Source: Daejeonella sp. JGW-45
Lineage (GTDB): Bacteria; Bacteroidota; Bacteroidia; Sphingobacteriales; Sphingobacteriaceae
Length of the DNA stretch: 64,000 nt
Assembly: GCF_029360805.1 (NCBI RefSeq)
Contig: NZ_JARKNC010000006.1
Location: forward strand, 250,199 to 314,198
Direction: 5' to 3'
In this document: in pieces, positions 35,295 through 47,300 of the stretch
Layout of the letters: each line of letters starts with the position of its first letter
Numbering within the stretch: position 1 is the first letter of the stretch
Position numbers and translations under genes: made by a program
Notes under the pieces: model-generated
Database searches by the model: none
What the model was told of the DNA's origin: nothing
What the model saw: only the letters and a program-made list of their open reading frames with translations

Positions 35295-35411
35295 CAGTCC
35301 CTTTCAGAAGGGGGTTATCGTTGGGTGATAATTAACTCTGAAAAGGTAGGTTCTTATAATAATTAATTAAACATTTCGACTTTCCCGGCATTAGCTGGTT
35401 TAGTCTCAAAT

Positions 35412-35484
<73 letters not shown>

Positions 35485-35495
35485 CAGAAATGTTT

Positions 35496-35576
35496 GGGGG
35501 GGTTCCAGAGCGGTCAAATGGGACGGACTGTAAATCCGTTACTTCGGTTTCGAAGGTTCGAATCCTTCCCCCCCCA
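35496..35576 (+). tRNA. tRNA-Tyr (anticodon GTA)
   Basis: An 81-base class II tRNA with acceptor GGGGGGG/CCCCCCC, discriminator A, anticodon loop CTGTAAA between ACGGA and TCCGT, and a long variable arm (TACTTCGGTTT region). The seven-G/seven-C acceptor stem is unusually uniform. CCA not encoded. Confidence 0.95.
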
Positions 35577-35652
35577 CAATTCAATTACGAATTGTAAGTT
35601 ACGAATTACGTGCGCGGCATTCGTAATTGATCATTCGTAAACGTAATTGAAT
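35577..35652. repeat. ATTACGAA-type inverted repeat between two tRNA genes
   Basis: Left arm 35577-35610 (CAATTACGAATTGTAAGTTA and flank) and right arm 35618-35652 (CGTAAACGTAATTGAAT at its end) are imperfect reverse complements of ATTACGAA-type words. They enclose a short core GTGCGCGG. The element lies inside the polycistronic tRNA transcript. Confidence 0.8.
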
Positions 35653-35654
35653 AT

Positions 35655-35727
35655 GCGGAAGTAGCTCAGTTGGTAGAGCGATAGCCTTCCAAGCTATAGG
35701 TCGCGAGTTCGAACCTCGTCTTCCGCT
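35655..35727 (+). tRNA. tRNA-Gly (anticodon TCC)
   Basis: 73 bases. Acceptor GCGGAAG/CTTCCGC (discriminator T), D-arm AGCTCAGTTGGTAGAGC, anticodon stem ATAGC/GCTAT with loop CTTCCAA, T-loop GTTCGAACC. CCA not encoded. Confidence 0.95.
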
Positions 35728-35782
35728 CAAAGGTTCATTGGTTTAGCTTCAAAATGGAACGCATGAACCGGAGAGCAAATTA

Positions 35783-35854
<72 letters not shown>

Positions 35855-35912
35855 CAAGATTAATTTAGAATAGAACAATAATAAAATTAACCTATAATTA
35901 GTATAAAACAAA

Positions 35913-37100
35913 ATGGCAAAAGAAAAATTTGACCGGAGCAAGCCGCATTTGAATATCGGTACTATCGGTCACGTTGACCACGGTAAAACTACACTTACAG
36001 CTGCTATCACTAAGGTGTTGGCTGATGCAGGTCTTTCTGAGGCACGTTCATTTGATTCAATTGACTCTGCACCGGAAGAAAAGGAAAGAGGTATCACCAT
36101 TAATACTTCTCACGTGGAGTATTCAACGGCTAACCGTCACTACGCTCACGTTGACTGTCCAGGTCACGCGGATTATGTGAAGAACATGGTTACTGGTGCT
36201 GCACAAATGGATGGTGCTATCATTGTGGTTGCTGCTACCGATGGTCCGATGCCACAAACTCGTGAACACATCCTTCTTGCTCGTCAGGTAGGTGTACCTT
36301 CATTGGTTGTTTTTATGAATAAGGTGGATATGGTTGACGATCCTGAACTACTTGAACTGGTAGAAATGGAAATCCGTGAACTGTTAAGCTTCTATGAATT
36401 CCCTGGTGATGATATTCCTGTAATTCAGGGTTCTGCATTAGGTGGATTAAATGGAGATCCAAAATGGGTAGGCAAGATCATGGAGCTTATGGAGGCTGTA
36501 GATAACTACGTTCCAATCCCTCCACGTCTGACTGATCTTCCTTTCCTTATGCCGGTTGAAGACGTATTCTCGATCACTGGTCGTGGTACTGTAGCAACAG
36601 GCCGTATTGAAAGAGGAGTTATTAACTCAGGAGAGGCTGTTGATATCTTGGGTATGGGTGCTGAGAACTTGAAATCAGTTGTTACTGGTGTTGAGATGTT
36701 CCGTAAGATATTAGATAGAGGTGAAGCAGGAGATAACGTTGGTTTATTGTTACGTGGTATAGAGAAAACTGATATCCGTCGTGGTATGGTTATCTGTAAA
36801 CCAGGTTCGGTAACTCCGCACACTGACTTCAAAGCAGAGATCTATGTATTGTCAAAAGCAGAAGGTGGACGTCACACTCCATTCTTTAACAAATACCGTC
36901 CTCAATTCTACTTCCGTACAACAGATGTTACCGGAGAGATCAGTCTTCAAGAAGGAGTAGAAATGGTTATGCCGGGTGATAACGTTACTATCGACGTAAA
37001 GTTGATCAACGCTATCGCGATGGAGAAAGGTCTTCGTTTCGCTATCCGTGAAGGTGGCAGAACGGTAGGTGCCGGACAAGTAACTGAAATTGTAAAGTAA
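35913..37100 (+). CDS. tuf: translation elongation factor Tu
   Basis: 395 residues. The GTPase domain shows GHVDHGKTT (P-loop, about 18-26), the switch II motif DCPGH, and NKVD for guanine specificity. The beta-barrel domains II and III follow ([21 protein letters not shown]). EF-Tu delivers aminoacyl-tRNAs to the ribosome. It is cotranscribed with four upstream tRNA genes and separated from tRNA-Trp and secE by a terminator-like hairpin. Codon choice is strongly biased, as expected for a highly expressed gene. Confidence 0.98.
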   Translation: MAKEKFDRSKPHLNIGTIGHVDHGKTTLTAAITKVLADAGLSEARSFDSIDSAPEEKERGITINTSHVEYSTANRHYAHVDCPGHADYVKNMVTGAAQMDGAIIVVAATDGPMPQTREHILLARQVGVPSLVVFMNKVDMVDDPELLELVEMEIRELLSFYEFPGDDIPVIQGSALGGLNGDPKWVGKIMELMEAVDNYVPIPPRLTDLPFLMPVEDVFSITGRGTVATGRIERGVINSGEAVDILGMGAENLKSVVTGVEMFRKILDRGEAGDNVGLLLRGIEKTDIRRGMVICKPGSVTPHTDFKAEIYVLSKAEGGRHTPFFNKYRPQFYFRTTDVTGEISLQEGVEMVMPGDNVTIDVKLINAIAMEKGLRFAIREGGRTVGAGQVTEIVK

Positions 37101-37129
37101 ATCAATTTCTTATAAAAGGTTAATTGGAT

Positions 37130-37165
37130 AACATAAGTCCCTTTATTGCGGACTTATGTTTTCTT
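37130..37165 (+). terminator. terminator behind tuf
   Basis: An 11-bp perfect stem AACATAAGTCC/GGACTTATGTT (37130-37140, 37150-37160) is followed by TTCTT. The short T tract suggests partial read-through into tRNA-Trp and secE-nusG. Confidence 0.75.
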
Positions 37166-37210
37166 ATAATACACGGACTGGGATTTCAGCAGGGAATACA
37201 GTTCTTATTA

Positions 37211-37281
37211 ACGGGAATAGTTCAATGGTAGAATAGAGGTCTCCAAAACCTTTGATCAGGGTTCGAATCCTTGTTCCCGTG
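37211..37281 (+). tRNA. tRNA-Trp (anticodon CCA)
   Basis: 71 bases. Acceptor ACGGGAA/TTCCCGT, discriminator G, D-arm AGTTCAATGGTAGAAT, anticodon loop CTCCAAA between GAGGT and ACCTT, T-loop GTTCGAATC. The tuf/tRNA-Trp/secE/nusG order is common in bacteria. Confidence 0.95.
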
Positions 37282-37298
37282 CTCACGCTAAATAGAAG

Positions 37299-37493
37299 AT
37301 GGCTAACGTAGTAGAATTTATAAAGGAATCATATACCGAAATGACCCAGAAGGTTACCTGGCCGACTTGGGGAGAATTACAAAATTCAGCTGTATTGGTA
37401 TTAATCGCATCCGTGATCATATCACTTGTGATCCTGGCTATGGATGAAAGCGTTGGTAGAGCACTGAAAATGTTTTATAATTCTCTTGGATAA
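37299..37493 (+). CDS. secE: preprotein translocase subunit SecE
   Basis: 64 residues, the short single-helix form. An amphipathic helix with EMTQKVTWPTWGEL, the signature of SecE, is followed by one membrane segment (AVLVLIASVIISLVILAM). It clamps SecY in the Sec translocon. Lies 17 bases after tRNA-Trp and 10 bases before nusG. Confidence 0.95.
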   Translation: MANVVEFIKESYTEMTQKVTWPTWGELQNSAVLVLIASVIISLVILAMDESVGRALKMFYNSLG

Positions 37494-37503
37494 TTAGGGC
37501 ACT

Positions 37504-38046
37504 ATGAGCGATCAATTAAAATGGTATGTGGTTAGGGCGGTTAGCGGCAAAGAGAAGAAAGTTAAACAATATCTCGAAGCGGAAATAAACCGTTTGGGTA
37601 TTTCACATCTTTTACCTCAGGTGCTTATCCCTATGGAAAAGTTCTATCAGATGAAGGATGGAAAAAAGATTGCTAAAGAACGTAATTTCTATCCCGGATA
37701 TGTACTGATTGAGGCTGCATTAGACGGGGAGCTCGAGCACGTTATTAAAGGAATCAATAGTGTTATTGGTTTTCTTGGCGATAAAGGCGGGAACGCTGTT
37801 CCAATGAGAACGGCAGAAGTTAACAGGATATTGGGTAGGGTAGATGAAATGGCTGAGCAGGGCGAGTCTATGAATGTTCCTTACTACGTTGGAGAGAATG
37901 TGAAAGTGATGGATGGTCCGTTTAACGGGTTTACCGGAGTCATTGAAGAGGTGAATGAAGAAAAGAAAAAACTCAAGGTTATGGTTAAGATCTTCGGAAG
38001 AAGGACACCGCTTGAGTTGAATTATATGCAAGTCGAGAAGGAGTAA
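37504..38046 (+). CDS. nusG: transcription termination/antitermination factor NusG
   Basis: 180 residues. N-terminal NGN domain ([35 protein letters not shown]) binds RNA polymerase. C-terminal KOW domain ([19 protein letters not shown]) contacts Rho or ribosomal S10. Cotranscribed with secE. A TACGTTG-type repeat begins right after the stop codon, inside the nusG-rplK interval. Confidence 0.97.
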   Translation: MSDQLKWYVVRAVSGKEKKVKQYLEAEINRLGISHLLPQVLIPMEKFYQMKDGKKIAKERNFYPGYVLIEAALDGELEHVIKGINSVIGFLGDKGGNAVPMRTAEVNRILGRVDEMAEQGESMNVPYYVGENVKVMDGPFNGFTGVIEEVNEEKKKLKVMVKIFGRRTPLELNYMQVEKE

Positions 38047-38047
38047 T

Positions 38048-38113
38048 ACGTTATACGTTTTAAGTTATACGTCGCATGCGACACTTAGAACGTAATACGT
38101 AAAACGTACAACT
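38048..38113. repeat. TACGTTG-type inverted repeat between nusG and rplK
   Basis: Left arm 38048-38072 (ACGTTATACGTTTTAAGTTA and flank) and right arm 38089-38113 (ACGTAATACGTAAAACGTAC and flank) enclose a 16-base core with CGCATGCG. It starts one base after the nusG stop, inside a core translation operon. Confidence 0.85.
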
Positions 38114-38179
38114 CACAAAAGGTCTTAAATGTTACATAGCTTCCACTACTAACATTGAGTTACAAATAAATCAATTAAA

Positions 38180-38623
38180 ATGGCAAAAGAAGTCGGTGCT
38201 TTAATAAAATTACAGATCAAAGGCGGCGCTGCAAATCCATCTCCACCAGTAGGTCCCGCGTTGGGAGCGAAAGGTGTGAACATCATGGAGTTTTGCAAGC
38301 AATTCAATGCGCGTACCCAAGATAAGCCAGGTAAAGTTTTACCGGTTGTAATTACTGTTTATGTCGACAAGTCATTCGATTTTATCATCAAAACACCTCC
38401 GGTGGCTATCCAGTTAATGGATGCTACAGGTTTGAAAGGTGGTTCAGCAGAGCCTAACCGTAAGAAGGTTTCCAGTGTGAGCTGGGAACAGGTTGAGACT
38501 ATCGCAAAGGATAAAATGACCGACTTGAATGCATTTACTGTCGAGTCAGCCATGAAGATGGTTGCTGGTACAGCACGCAGTATGGGAATTACCGTTAGCG
38601 GTGATGCACCCTGGAATAATTAA
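38180..38623 (+). CDS. rplK: 50S ribosomal protein uL11
   Basis: 147 residues. N-terminal domain [20 protein letters not shown] with the conserved proline cluster and a C-terminal 23S rRNA-binding domain ([14 protein letters not shown]). It forms the stalk base and is needed for RelA activation. First gene of rplKAJL-rpoBC; a 133-base leader with an inverted repeat separates it from nusG. Confidence 0.97.
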   Translation: MAKEVGALIKLQIKGGAANPSPPVGPALGAKGVNIMEFCKQFNARTQDKPGKVLPVVITVYVDKSFDFIIKTPPVAIQLMDATGLKGGSAEPNRKKVSSVSWEQVETIAKDKMTDLNAFTVESAMKMVAGTARSMGITVSGDAPWNN

Positions 38624-38644
38624 TTATACAAATCAGTTTAAGAA

Positions 38645-39343
38645 GTGGCTAGATTAACAAAAAATCAAAAATTGGCACATTCAAAAATTGAGGCTGGAAA
38701 GGCATACTCATTAACTGCAGCTGCGGCTTTAGTTAAAGATATAACTACTACCAAATTTGATGCTTCGGTTGACCTTGATGTACGTTTAGGCGTAGATCCT
38801 CGTAAAGCGAATCAAATGGTGCGTGGTATTGCAACTCTTCCTCATGGAACCGGAAAGACTGTCCGTGTTTTAGTTCTTTGTACTCCCGATAAGGAAGCAG
38901 AGGCTAAGGCAGCAGGTGCAGATTATGTCGGTTTAGATGAATACATTGCCAAAATAGAAGGCGGTTGGACTGACGTTGATATCATTATTACAATGCCTAG
39001 TGTTATGGCTAAGGTAGGTAAACTCGGACGTGTTTTAGGTCCGCGTAACCTGATGCCTAACCCTAAATCAGGAACTGTTACCACAGATGTGGGCAAAGCA
39101 GTAACTGATGTAAAAGGTGGTAAGATCGATTTCAAGGTTGATAAAACAGGAATTATCCATGCCTCTATTGGGAAAGTATCCTTTGACGCAGATAAGATTT
39201 ATGAGAATGCACTTGAAGTTATTCAGGTAATTTCAAAACTAAAGCCATCAGCAGCAAAAGGAACTTATTTTAAAAGCATACACATGTCTTCGACAATGAG
39301 TCCGGGAATCGAAATTGAAACTAAATCAGTAGCGGGAATCTAA
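38645..39343 (+). CDS. rplA: 50S ribosomal protein uL1
   Basis: 232 residues from a GTG start ([21 protein letters not shown]). Contains the L1 signature [15 protein letters not shown] near residue 130 and the final [11 protein letters not shown]. It forms the mobile L1 stalk near the E site and in many bacteria represses its own rplKA mRNA. Lies 21 bases after rplK. Confidence 0.97.
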   Translation: MARLTKNQKLAHSKIEAGKAYSLTAAAALVKDITTTKFDASVDLDVRLGVDPRKANQMVRGIATLPHGTGKTVRVLVLCTPDKEAEAKAAGADYVGLDEYIAKIEGGWTDVDIIITMPSVMAKVGKLGRVLGPRNLMPNPKSGTVTTDVGKAVTDVKGGKIDFKVDKTGIIHASIGKVSFDADKIYENALEVIQVISKLKPSAAKGTYFKSIHMSSTMSPGIEIETKSVAGI

Positions 39344-39345
39344 TC

Positions 39346-39864
39346 ATGAAAAAAGAAGAAAAACACGACGTTGTTCTTGCTTTAACAGAGACGATTGCTG
39401 AGTATGGTAATTTCTACATTACCGATACGGCAAACCTGTCTGTAGCAAAAGTAAATGATATTCGCCGCAAATGTTTCGATAACGGTATCAAAATGCAGGT
39501 CGCTAAAAATACACTGATCAGAAAAGCTATGGAAGCTTCTGAGGGTGATTATAGCGAAATCTTTGATGTGCTAAAAGGATCTTCATCTATATTGTTCTCA
39601 AAAACAGCAAATGCTCCGGCAAAGCTGATTAAACAATTGAGAAAAACAGGTGATAAGCCAGTACTCAAGGCAGCATATATTGATTCGGCGGTATTCATTG
39701 GCGACAATCAGCTTGATGCCCTGGTTAATCTTAAATCTAAGGAACAATTGGTGGCAGACATCATTGCATTGCTTCAGTCTCCGGCTAAGAATGTTATCTC
39801 TGGCTTACAGTCAGGCGGAAACAAGCTTGCAGGAATTGTTAAAACATTACAAGAAAGAGGTTAA
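39346..39864 (+). CDS. rplJ: 50S ribosomal protein uL10
   Basis: 172 residues. N-terminal rRNA-binding domain (DVVLALTETIAEYGNFYITD, MQVAKNTLIRKAM) and a C-terminal helix that carries bL12 dimers (SGLQSGGNKLAGIVKTLQER). Two bases separate it from rplA, so no room exists for an internal L10 leader of the kind found in gamma-proteobacteria. Confidence 0.97.
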   Translation: MKKEEKHDVVLALTETIAEYGNFYITDTANLSVAKVNDIRRKCFDNGIKMQVAKNTLIRKAMEASEGDYSEIFDVLKGSSSILFSKTANAPAKLIKQLRKTGDKPVLKAAYIDSAVFIGDNQLDALVNLKSKEQLVADIIALLQSPAKNVISGLQSGGNKLAGIVKTLQERG

Positions 39865-39923
39865 GAACTACCTGAAAGTTCAAGTAATTTATTCAAGTAC
39901 AGAAATTTTAAAAATAAAATAAA

Positions 39924-40304
39924 ATGGCAGATTTAAAATCGTTTGCTGAGCAATTAGTAAACTTAACAGTAAAAGAAGTTAACGAATTAGCTCAAATCTT
40001 AAAAGATGAGTATGGTATCGAGCCAGCTGCAGCAGCAGTTGCAGTTGCAGGTCCGGCAGCAGGTGGTGATGCACCAGCAGCGGCAGCAGAACAAACTTCT
40101 TTCGATGTAATCCTGAAAGAAGCAGGTGGTTCTAAATTAGGTGTTGTTAAATTAGTTAAAGATCTTACAGGCCTTGGCTTGAAAGAAGCAAAAGACTTAG
40201 TTGACGGTGCACCAAAAGAAGTGAAAACTGGTGTTGATAAAGCAGAAGCTGAATCATTGAAAAAAGCATTAGAAGAAGCTGGAGCTACTGTTGAGATTAA
40301 GTAA
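39924..40304 (+). CDS. rplL: 50S ribosomal protein bL12 (L7/L12)
   Basis: 126 residues. N-terminal dimerisation domain ([20 protein letters not shown]), an Ala/Pro/Gly-rich hinge (about 36-55) and the conserved C-terminal domain ([20 protein letters not shown]). It recruits translational GTPases to the ribosome. It is followed by a 149-base gap with a hairpin before rpoB. Confidence 0.97.
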   Translation: MADLKSFAEQLVNLTVKEVNELAQILKDEYGIEPAAAAVAVAGPAAGGDAPAAAAEQTSFDVILKEAGGSKLGVVKLVKDLTGLGLKEAKDLVDGAPKEVKTGVDKAEAESLKKALEEAGATVEIK

Positions 40305-40322
40305 TCTTAACTCATAAAATTA

Positions 40323-40360
40323 TGGCCTTAGACTCCGATTTTCATCGGGGTCTATTGCCA
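40323..40360 (+). promoter_or_regulatory. rplL-rpoB intergenic hairpin
   Basis: GACTCCGAT pairs with ATCGGGGTC (one G-T pair) around a TTTTC loop, and the outer TGGC pairs with GCCA. No T tract follows, so it looks like an attenuator or RNase processing site rather than a full terminator. In many bacteria this position tunes ribosomal protein versus polymerase expression. Its role here is inferred. Confidence 0.55.
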
Positions 40361-40453
40361 TTTGTATAATACCCATTTGATGTATGGCTTACATCTCCGT
40401 CCCTTGGCGGAAAACAAGTCGAAGTTTATTTACTTAAATAAATTCTCAGTCCC

Positions 40454-43400
40454 TTGGCAAACAAAATTAAGCAATCCGAAAGAGTAAATTTTGCTACCAG
40501 TAAGCATGTGATGGACTATCCTGACTTTCTGGATGTTCAATTACAATCTTTCAGGGAATTTTTTCAATTGGAAACTACTTCAGACAACCGTCATCAGGAA
40601 GGTTTGTTTAAAGTGTTCTCTGAAAATTTTCCGATCTCTGACTCAAGAAATATCTTCGTTTTAGAATTCCTTGATTACTTCATTGATCCCCCGCGTTACG
40701 ATATACACGAGTGTATAGAGCGTGGTTTAACTTACAGTGTGCCTTTGAAGGCGAAGCTTCGCTTATCCTGTAACGATGCGGAACATGAAGATTTCGAAAC
40801 AATAGTTCAGGATGTTTATTTGGGAACTATCCCTTATATGACGCCTAAAGGAACATTTGTTATAAATGGTGCCGAGCGTGTAATTGTATCACAGCTTCAC
40901 CGTTCTCCGGGTGTGTTCTTCGGCCAAAGCCGCCACACTAACGGAACTAAATTGTATTCAGCCCGGGTAATACCTTTTAAAGGTTCATGGATCGAGTTTG
41001 CTACCGACGTAAACAACGTCATGTATGCTTATATCGATCGTAAAAAGAAATTCCCAGTAACTACACTTCTCCGTGCTATAGGTTATGATTCTGATAAGGA
41101 TATCCTTGAATTGTTCGAATTAGCTGACGAAGTTAAAGTAAGTAAGTCTGGCTTAAAGAAAGCGGTCGGACGTAAGCTTGCAGCGAGAGTGTTGAAGAAG
41201 TGGGTAGAAGATTTCGTAGATGAAGATACCGGTGAGGTGGTTTCAATTGATCGTAATGAGATCATCATGGAACGCGAAACCATTTTAGAAGAAGACCATA
41301 TTGATATGATCATCGAAGCTGGCGTAAAAACGATCATCTTAACTAAGGATGATGCCGTGAACAGCGGTGATTATACTATTATATATAATACTTTACAGAA
41401 AGATACTTCAAACTCAGAGAAGGAGGCGGTAGAGCATATCTATCGTCAATTGCGTAACGCTGAACCACCTGATGAGGAAACAGCACGTGGTATTATTGAC
41501 CGTTTATTCTTTTCTGATAAGAGATATGACCTTGGCGATGTAGGCAGGTACCGTATTAATCGCAAATTGAAGCTTACTACTCCAATTGAAACGAAGGTTC
41601 TTACGAAACAGGACATCATTGCCATCGTGAAATATTTGATCAAACTGATCAATTCGAAAGCTGAGGTGGATGATATCGATCACTTATCAAACCGTCGTGT
41701 TCGTACAGTAGGCGAACAGTTATACGCACAGTTTGGTGTTGGTCTGGCTCGTATGGCTCGTACTATCCGTGAGCGTATGAACATCCGTGACAACGAGGTG
41801 TTCACACCGACTGACCTAATTAATGCACGTACGCTATCTTCTGTGATCAATTCGTTCTTTGGAACGAATCAGTTGTCACAGTTCATGGACCAAACCAATC
41901 CTCTGGCAGAGATCACGCACAAGCGTCGTCTTTCAGCCTTAGGCCCTGGTGGTCTTTCCCGTGAGCGTGCAGGTTTCGAGGTTCGTGACGTTCACTACAC
42001 CCACTACGGGCGTTTGTGTACTATCGAAACTCCTGAGGGACCGAACATTGGTTTGATATCCTCACTATGTGTACATGCAAAGATCAATAACTTAGGATTC
42101 ATTGAAACTCCATACCGTAAGGTTGATGCCGGACGCGTTGTAGTTGAAGAGCCGGTTATCTACCTTTCTGCAGAGGATGAAGAAGGTAAGACTATTGGTC
42201 AGGCGAGTGCAGTGTATGATGATAAAGGTAATTTCGAAACTCCGCACGTTAAAGCGCGTTACGAAGGTGATTTTCCTGTAATCGAGCCAACTAAGCTTGA
42301 TTTGATGGATATTGCTCCTAACCAGATCACGTCAATTGCTGCGTCATTGATTCCATTTTTGGAGCATGATGATGCCAACCGTGCATTGATGGGATCAAAC
42401 ATGCAGCGCCAGGCTGTGCCGTTGTTACGCCCTGAGTCGCCAATCGTTGGAACAGGATTAGAAGGGCGTGTTGCACGTGATTCACGTACTCTGATCAACG
42501 CTGAAGGTGCCGGAGTTGTCGAATATGTTGATGCGAATGAAATCCGTATCCGTTACGAAAGAAATGAGGACGATGTTCTTGTATCTTTTGAAGGAGAGGT
42601 TAAATCATATCGTTTGATCAAGTTTAAGAAAACCAACCAAAGTACTTGTATTAACTTGAAGCCAATTGTAAGAAAAGGCCAGAAGGTTGAAAAAGGACAG
42701 GTTCTTTGTGAAGGTTATGCAACCCAGGATGGTGAACTTGCTCTTGGTAGAAACCTGAAAGTGGCATTCATGCCCTGGCAAGGGTTCAACTTTGAGGATG
42801 CGATCGTTATCTCTGAGCGTGTTGTTTCCCAGGATATATTTACTTCACTTCACATAGAAGAGTTCGAACTTGAAGTTCGTGACACAAAACGTGGAGAAGA
42901 GGAACTTACTCCAGATATTCCTAACGTTTCTGAGGAGGCCACTAAGGACCTGGATGAGAACGGTATTATCCGGGTTGGAGCAGAAATTAAAGAAGGTGAT
43001 ATTCTTATTGGTAAGATCACTCCGAAAGGAGAGTCTGATCCTTCACCGGAAGAAAAACTTTTACGTGCCATCTTTGGTGACAAAGCCGGTGACGTGAAAG
43101 ATGCATCACTTAAAACTCCACCGTCAATCCATGGTGTAGTTATCGATACTAAGCTATTCTCGCGTGCTAAGAAAACCACTAAGCCTGAAGAGAAGGTGAT
43201 GATCGAGAAACTGGATAACAAACATAATAAGGCCACCAAGGAATTGAAAGATACCTTGATTGATAAATTGTTCACCATTGTGAATGGTAAAACATCGCAA
43301 GGCGTTTACAATGTGTACAAAGAGTTACTGGTAGCGAAGGGTGTGAAATTCACTCAGAAGATCCTTACTGAACTGGAGTATGCAAATGTGAACCCAACAA

Positions 43401-44263
43401 AGTGGACAACTGATGAAGACAAGAACGAGTTGATCAAACAAACCCTTCACAATTATAACATTAAGCTTAACGAAGAGCTTGGTGCTTACAAACGTGATAA
43501 GTTTGCGATCAGTGTAGGAGATGAGCTTCCATCAGGAATTGTACAGATGGCTAAAGTTTATGTTGCTAAAAAGCGTAAACTAAAAGTTGGAGATAAGATG
43601 GCTGGACGTCACGGTAATAAGGGTATCGTTGCCCGTATCGTTCGTGACGAAGATATGCCGTTCCTTGAAGACGGAACTCCGGTTGATATCGTGTTGAACC
43701 CGCTGGGTGTACCTTCACGTATGAACCTTGGACAGATCTACGAAACTGTGTTAGGATGGGCTGGTAAAGAACTTGGAATGAAGTTCGCAACGCCAATCTT
43801 TGACGGAGCTTCGCATGATGAGGTTGAAGAGTGGGTTGCTAAAGCAGGTGTGCCAACCTCAGGAAGAACATACTTATATAATGGTTTAACTGGTGATCGT
43901 TTCGATCAGCAGACCACAGTAGGTATTATTTACATGCTGAAACTGGGTCACATGGTGGACGATAAAATGCACGCGCGTTCAATCGGACCATATTCATTAA
44001 TTACACAACAGCCATTGGGCGGTAAAGCTCAGTTTGGCGGTCAGCGTTTTGGTGAGATGGAGGTTTGGGCACTTGAGGCATTTGGTGCTGCTAACATACT
44101 TCAGGAGATATTAACAGTTAAGTCTGATGACGTTGTAGGGCGTGCAAAAACCTACGAAGCGATCGTTAAAGGTGAAAACCTGCCAACGCCGTCAGTTCCG
44201 GAATCATTCAATGTATTGGTTCATGAACTGAGAGGTTTGGGATTGGATATCACATTAGACTAA
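40454..44263 (+). CDS. rpoB: RNA polymerase beta subunit
   Basis: 1269 residues from TTG 40454 ([13 protein letters not shown]); no ATG is available before the conserved [18 protein letters not shown]. Diagnostic segments are the rifampicin region [40 protein letters not shown], the active-site region [36 protein letters not shown] and the C-terminal [18 protein letters not shown]. The rifampicin cluster matches the sensitive wild-type pattern ([16 protein letters not shown]). It assembles with RpoC to form the catalytic core. Confidence 0.98.
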   Translation: MANKIKQSERVNFATSKHVMDYPDFLDVQLQSFREFFQLETTSDNRHQEGLFKVFSENFPISDSRNIFVLEFLDYFIDPPRYDIHECIERGLTYSVPLKAKLRLSCNDAEHEDFETIVQDVYLGTIPYMTPKGTFVINGAERVIVSQLHRSPGVFFGQSRHTNGTKLYSARVIPFKGSWIEFATDVNNVMYAYIDRKKKFPVTTLLRAIGYDSDKDILELFELADEVKVSKSGLKKAVGRKLAARVLKKWVEDFVDEDTGEVVSIDRNEIIMERETILEEDHIDMIIEAGVKTIILTKDDAVNSGDYTIIYNTLQKDTSNSEKEAVEHIYRQLRNAEPPDEETARGIIDRLFFSDKRYDLGDVGRYRINRKLKLTTPIETKVLTKQDIIAIVKYLIKLINSKAEVDDIDHLSNRRVRTVGEQLYAQFGVGLARMARTIRERMNIRDNEVFTPTDLINARTLSSVINSFFGTNQLSQFMDQTNPLAEITHKRRLSALGPGGLSRERAGFEVRDVHYTHYGRLCTIETPEGPNIGLISSLCVHAKINNLGFIETPYRKVDAGRVVVEEPVIYLSAEDEEGKTIGQASAVYDDKGNFETPHVKARYEGDFPVIEPTKLDLMDIAPNQITSIAASLIPFLEHDDANRALMGSNMQRQAVPLLRPESPIVGTGLEGRVARDSRTLINAEGAGVVEYVDANEIRIRYERNEDDVLVSFEGEVKSYRLIKFKKTNQSTCINLKPIVRKGQKVEKGQVLCEGYATQDGELALGRNLKVAFMPWQGFNFEDAIVISERVVSQDIFTSLHIEEFELEVRDTKRGEEELTPDIPNVSEEATKDLDENGIIRVGAEIKEGDILIGKITPKGESDPSPEEKLLRAIFGDKAGDVKDASLKTPPSIHGVVIDTKLFSRAKKTTKPEEKVMIEKLDNKHNKATKELKDTLIDKLFTIVNGKTSQGVYNVYKELLVAKGVKFTQKILTELEYANVNPTKWTTDEDKNELIKQTLHNYNIKLNEELGAYKRDKFAISVGDELPSGIVQMAKVYVAKKRKLKVGDKMAGRHGNKGIVARIVRDEDMPFLEDGTPVDIVLNPLGVPSRMNLGQIYETVLGWAGKELGMKFATPIFDGASHDEVEEWVAKAGVPTSGRTYLYNGLTGDRFDQQTTVGIIYMLKLGHMVDDKMHARSIGPYSLITQQPLGGKAQFGGQRFGEMEVWALEAFGAANILQEILTVKSDDVVGRAKTYEAIVKGENLPTPSVPESFNVLVHELRGLGLDITLD

Positions 44264-44277
44264 TTAAGGTGAAGGGT

Positions 44278-44340
44278 GAAAGTTTAAAGTTAAAAACGGT
44301 ACGCCCGCTAACTTTCAACTTTCAACTTTCAGCTTTCAAC
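44278..44340. repeat. CTTTCAA-type inverted repeat between rpoB and rpoC
   Basis: Left arm 44278-44295 (GAAAGTTTAAAGTTAAAA) and right arm 44309-44340 (ACTTTCAACTTTCAACTTTC and flank) are reverse complements built of CTTTCAA units. The core is 13 bases. It ends 12 bases before the rpoC ATG, inside an operon that is usually tightly coupled. Confidence 0.85.
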
Positions 44341-44352
44341 TAAAAAAGAGCT

Positions 44353-47300
44353 ATGTCTTACAAAAAGGATAATAAAATCAAGAGTAATTTCACCTCGATA
44401 ACCATTAGCCTGGCTTCTCCGGAATCTATTCTGGAGCGGTCAAGTGGCGAGGTGTTAAAACCGGAAACTATCAACTACCGGACTTACAAACCTGAGCGTG
44501 ATGGCTTATTTTGCGAGCGGATCTTCGGTCCTGTAAAGGATTACGAATGTCATTGCGGTAAATACAAGCGTATCCGTTATAAGGGAATTGTCTGTGATCG
44601 TTGCGGTGTTGAAGTAACTGAGAAAAAAGTACGTCGTGAGCGTATGGGACACATTAATCTTGTAGTTCCTGTTGCGCACATCTGGTATTTCCGTTCCCTT
44701 CCGAATAAAATCGGTTACCTTCTTGGATTGCCTACAAAGAAACTGGACCTCATCATTTATTATGAGCGTTATGTTGTTATTCAGGCAGGTTTGAAAGAAG
44801 CTGACGGTATTCAGAAAATGGATTTCCTCACAGAAGAGGAATATCTTGACATCTTAGATACTTTACCAAAAGAAAATCAATACCTGGACGATAAAGATCC
44901 GGAGAAATTCATCGCTAAGATGGGCGCTGAGGCGCTTCAGGATCTTTTAAGCCGTTTGGATCTGGATCAGCAGTCTTATGACCTTCGTCACCAGGCCGCT
45001 ACTGAAACTTCACAGCAACGTAAGACTGAGGCCCTGAAACGCCTTCAGGTTGTGGAAGCTTTCCGCGGTGCAAATACTCGTATTGAGAATAACCCAGAGT
45101 GGATGATCGTTAAGATCGTTCCGGTTATTCCGCCTGAGTTGAGGCCTCTCGTTCCACTCGAGGGTGGCCGTTTTGCTACTTCCGATTTGAATGATCTTTA
45201 CCGTCGTGTGATCATCCGTAACAATCGTTTGAAACGTTTGATCGAGATCAAAGCGCCGGAGGTGATCTTACGTAACGAGAAACGTATGCTTCAGGAGTCT
45301 GTCGATTCATTATTCGATAACTCACGTAAAGTAAATGCAGTTAAAACTGAAGGTAACCGTGCTTTGAAATCTCTTTCAGATATCCTGAAAGGTAAACAAG
45401 GACGTTTCCGCCAGAACTTGTTGGGTAAGCGTGTAGATTATTCAGCACGTTCTGTAATTGTTGTAGGACCAAACCTGAAACTGCACGAATGCGGTTTACC
45501 TAAGGATATGGCAGCTGAACTGTTCAAACCATTTATCATTCGCAAGATGATCGAAAGAGGCGTGGTTAAGACAGTGAAATCAGCCAAAAAGATCGTTGAT
45601 CGCAAGGATCCTATTGTTTGGGATATCCTGGAAAACGTATTGAAAGGTCACCCGGTATTACTAAACCGTGCTCCTACACTTCACCGTTTGGGTATCCAGT
45701 CTTTCCAGCCTAAGCTGGTAGAAGGAAAAGCAATTCAGTTGCACCCATTAGTGTGTACAGCGTTCAACGCGGATTTTGACGGTGACCAGATGGCGGTGCA
45801 CTTACCATTAGGTAATGCTGCTATCCTGGAAGCGCAGATGCTAATGCTTGCCTCACACAATATCTTGAATCCTGCAAATGGTACGCCGATCACGGTTCCA
45901 TCTCAGGACATGGTTTTAGGTCTTTATTATATAACTAAAGGCCGCAGAACTGATGAAACGCGCGTGGTTAAAGGACAGGATCAAAGCTTTTATTCACCTG
46001 AAGAGGTAATTATAGCTTATAACGAGCGGAAGCTTGATCTGCATGCTTTCATCAAGGTTAAAACCAATGTGAAAGAGAAGGATGGTCAGATCGTTAATAA
46101 GCTGATCGAAACTACCGTAGGACGTGTTTTGTTTAACCAGAGAGTTCCTGCTGAAGTTGGATATATCAATGAGCTATTGACGAAGAAATCACTTCGTGAT
46201 ATTATTGGTGAGGTAGTGAAAACTACTGGTATGGCACGCGCAGCACAATTCCTTGATGATATTAAGGAGCTGGGTTTCCAAATGGCATTCCAGGGCGGTC
46301 TTTCGTTTAACCTTCAGGATCTTAACATTCCGGCTGAAAAAGCACAGCTTATCGGTCAGGCTAGTAAAGAAGTTGAAGAAGTAATGAATAACTACAATAT
46401 GGGTTTCATTACAAACAACGAGCGTTATAATCAGATCATCGACATCTGGACACGTATCAACAATCGTTTAACGGCGAATGTGATGAACCAACTGTCAAGC
46501 GATAATCAAGGGTTTAACTCGGTGTACATGATGCTTGATTCCGGAGCCCGTGGTTCCAAGGAGCAGATCCGTCAGCTTTGCGGAATGCGTGGTTTGATGG
46601 CTAAGCCTCAGAAATCAGGTTCAGGTGGTGAAATTATCGAAAACCCGATCTTGTCTAACTTTAAAGAAGGATTATCGGTACTTGAGTACTTCATCTCTAC
46701 TCACGGTGCACGTAAAGGTCTTGCCGATACAGCCCTGAAAACTGCAGATGCGGGTTACCTGACCCGTCGTTTACATGACGTTGCTCAAGATATGATCGTG
46801 GGTGAAACTGATTGCGGAACGTTGAGAGGAATATACACTACGGCATTAAAAGACAACGAGGATATCGTTGAGCCATTATACGATCGTATTTTGGGACGTA
46901 CAAGTCTGCACGATGTATACGATCCATTAACTAATGAACTGCTTGTTAACGCAGGTGAGGATATTGAAGAGGATGTTGCAGTAAAGATCGAGAACTCTGC
47001 TCTTGAAGGTATTGAGATTCGCTCGGTTCTGACATGCGAAAGCAAACGCGGTGTTTGTGCTCTTTGCTACGGACGTAACCTCGCTACTGGTAAACGTGTT
47101 CAAATGGGTGAAGCTGTCGGCGTAATTGCTGCTCAGTCAATCGGTGAGCCGGGTACGCAGTTGACACTTCGTACATTCCATGTGGGTGGTACTGCATCTA
47201 ACATAGCTGCAGAATCTCAGATCGTGGCTAAGTTCGATGGTGTGATCGAGTTCGAAAACGTTAGAACTGTGAGTCACCAAACTGAAGAAGGACCTCTTGA

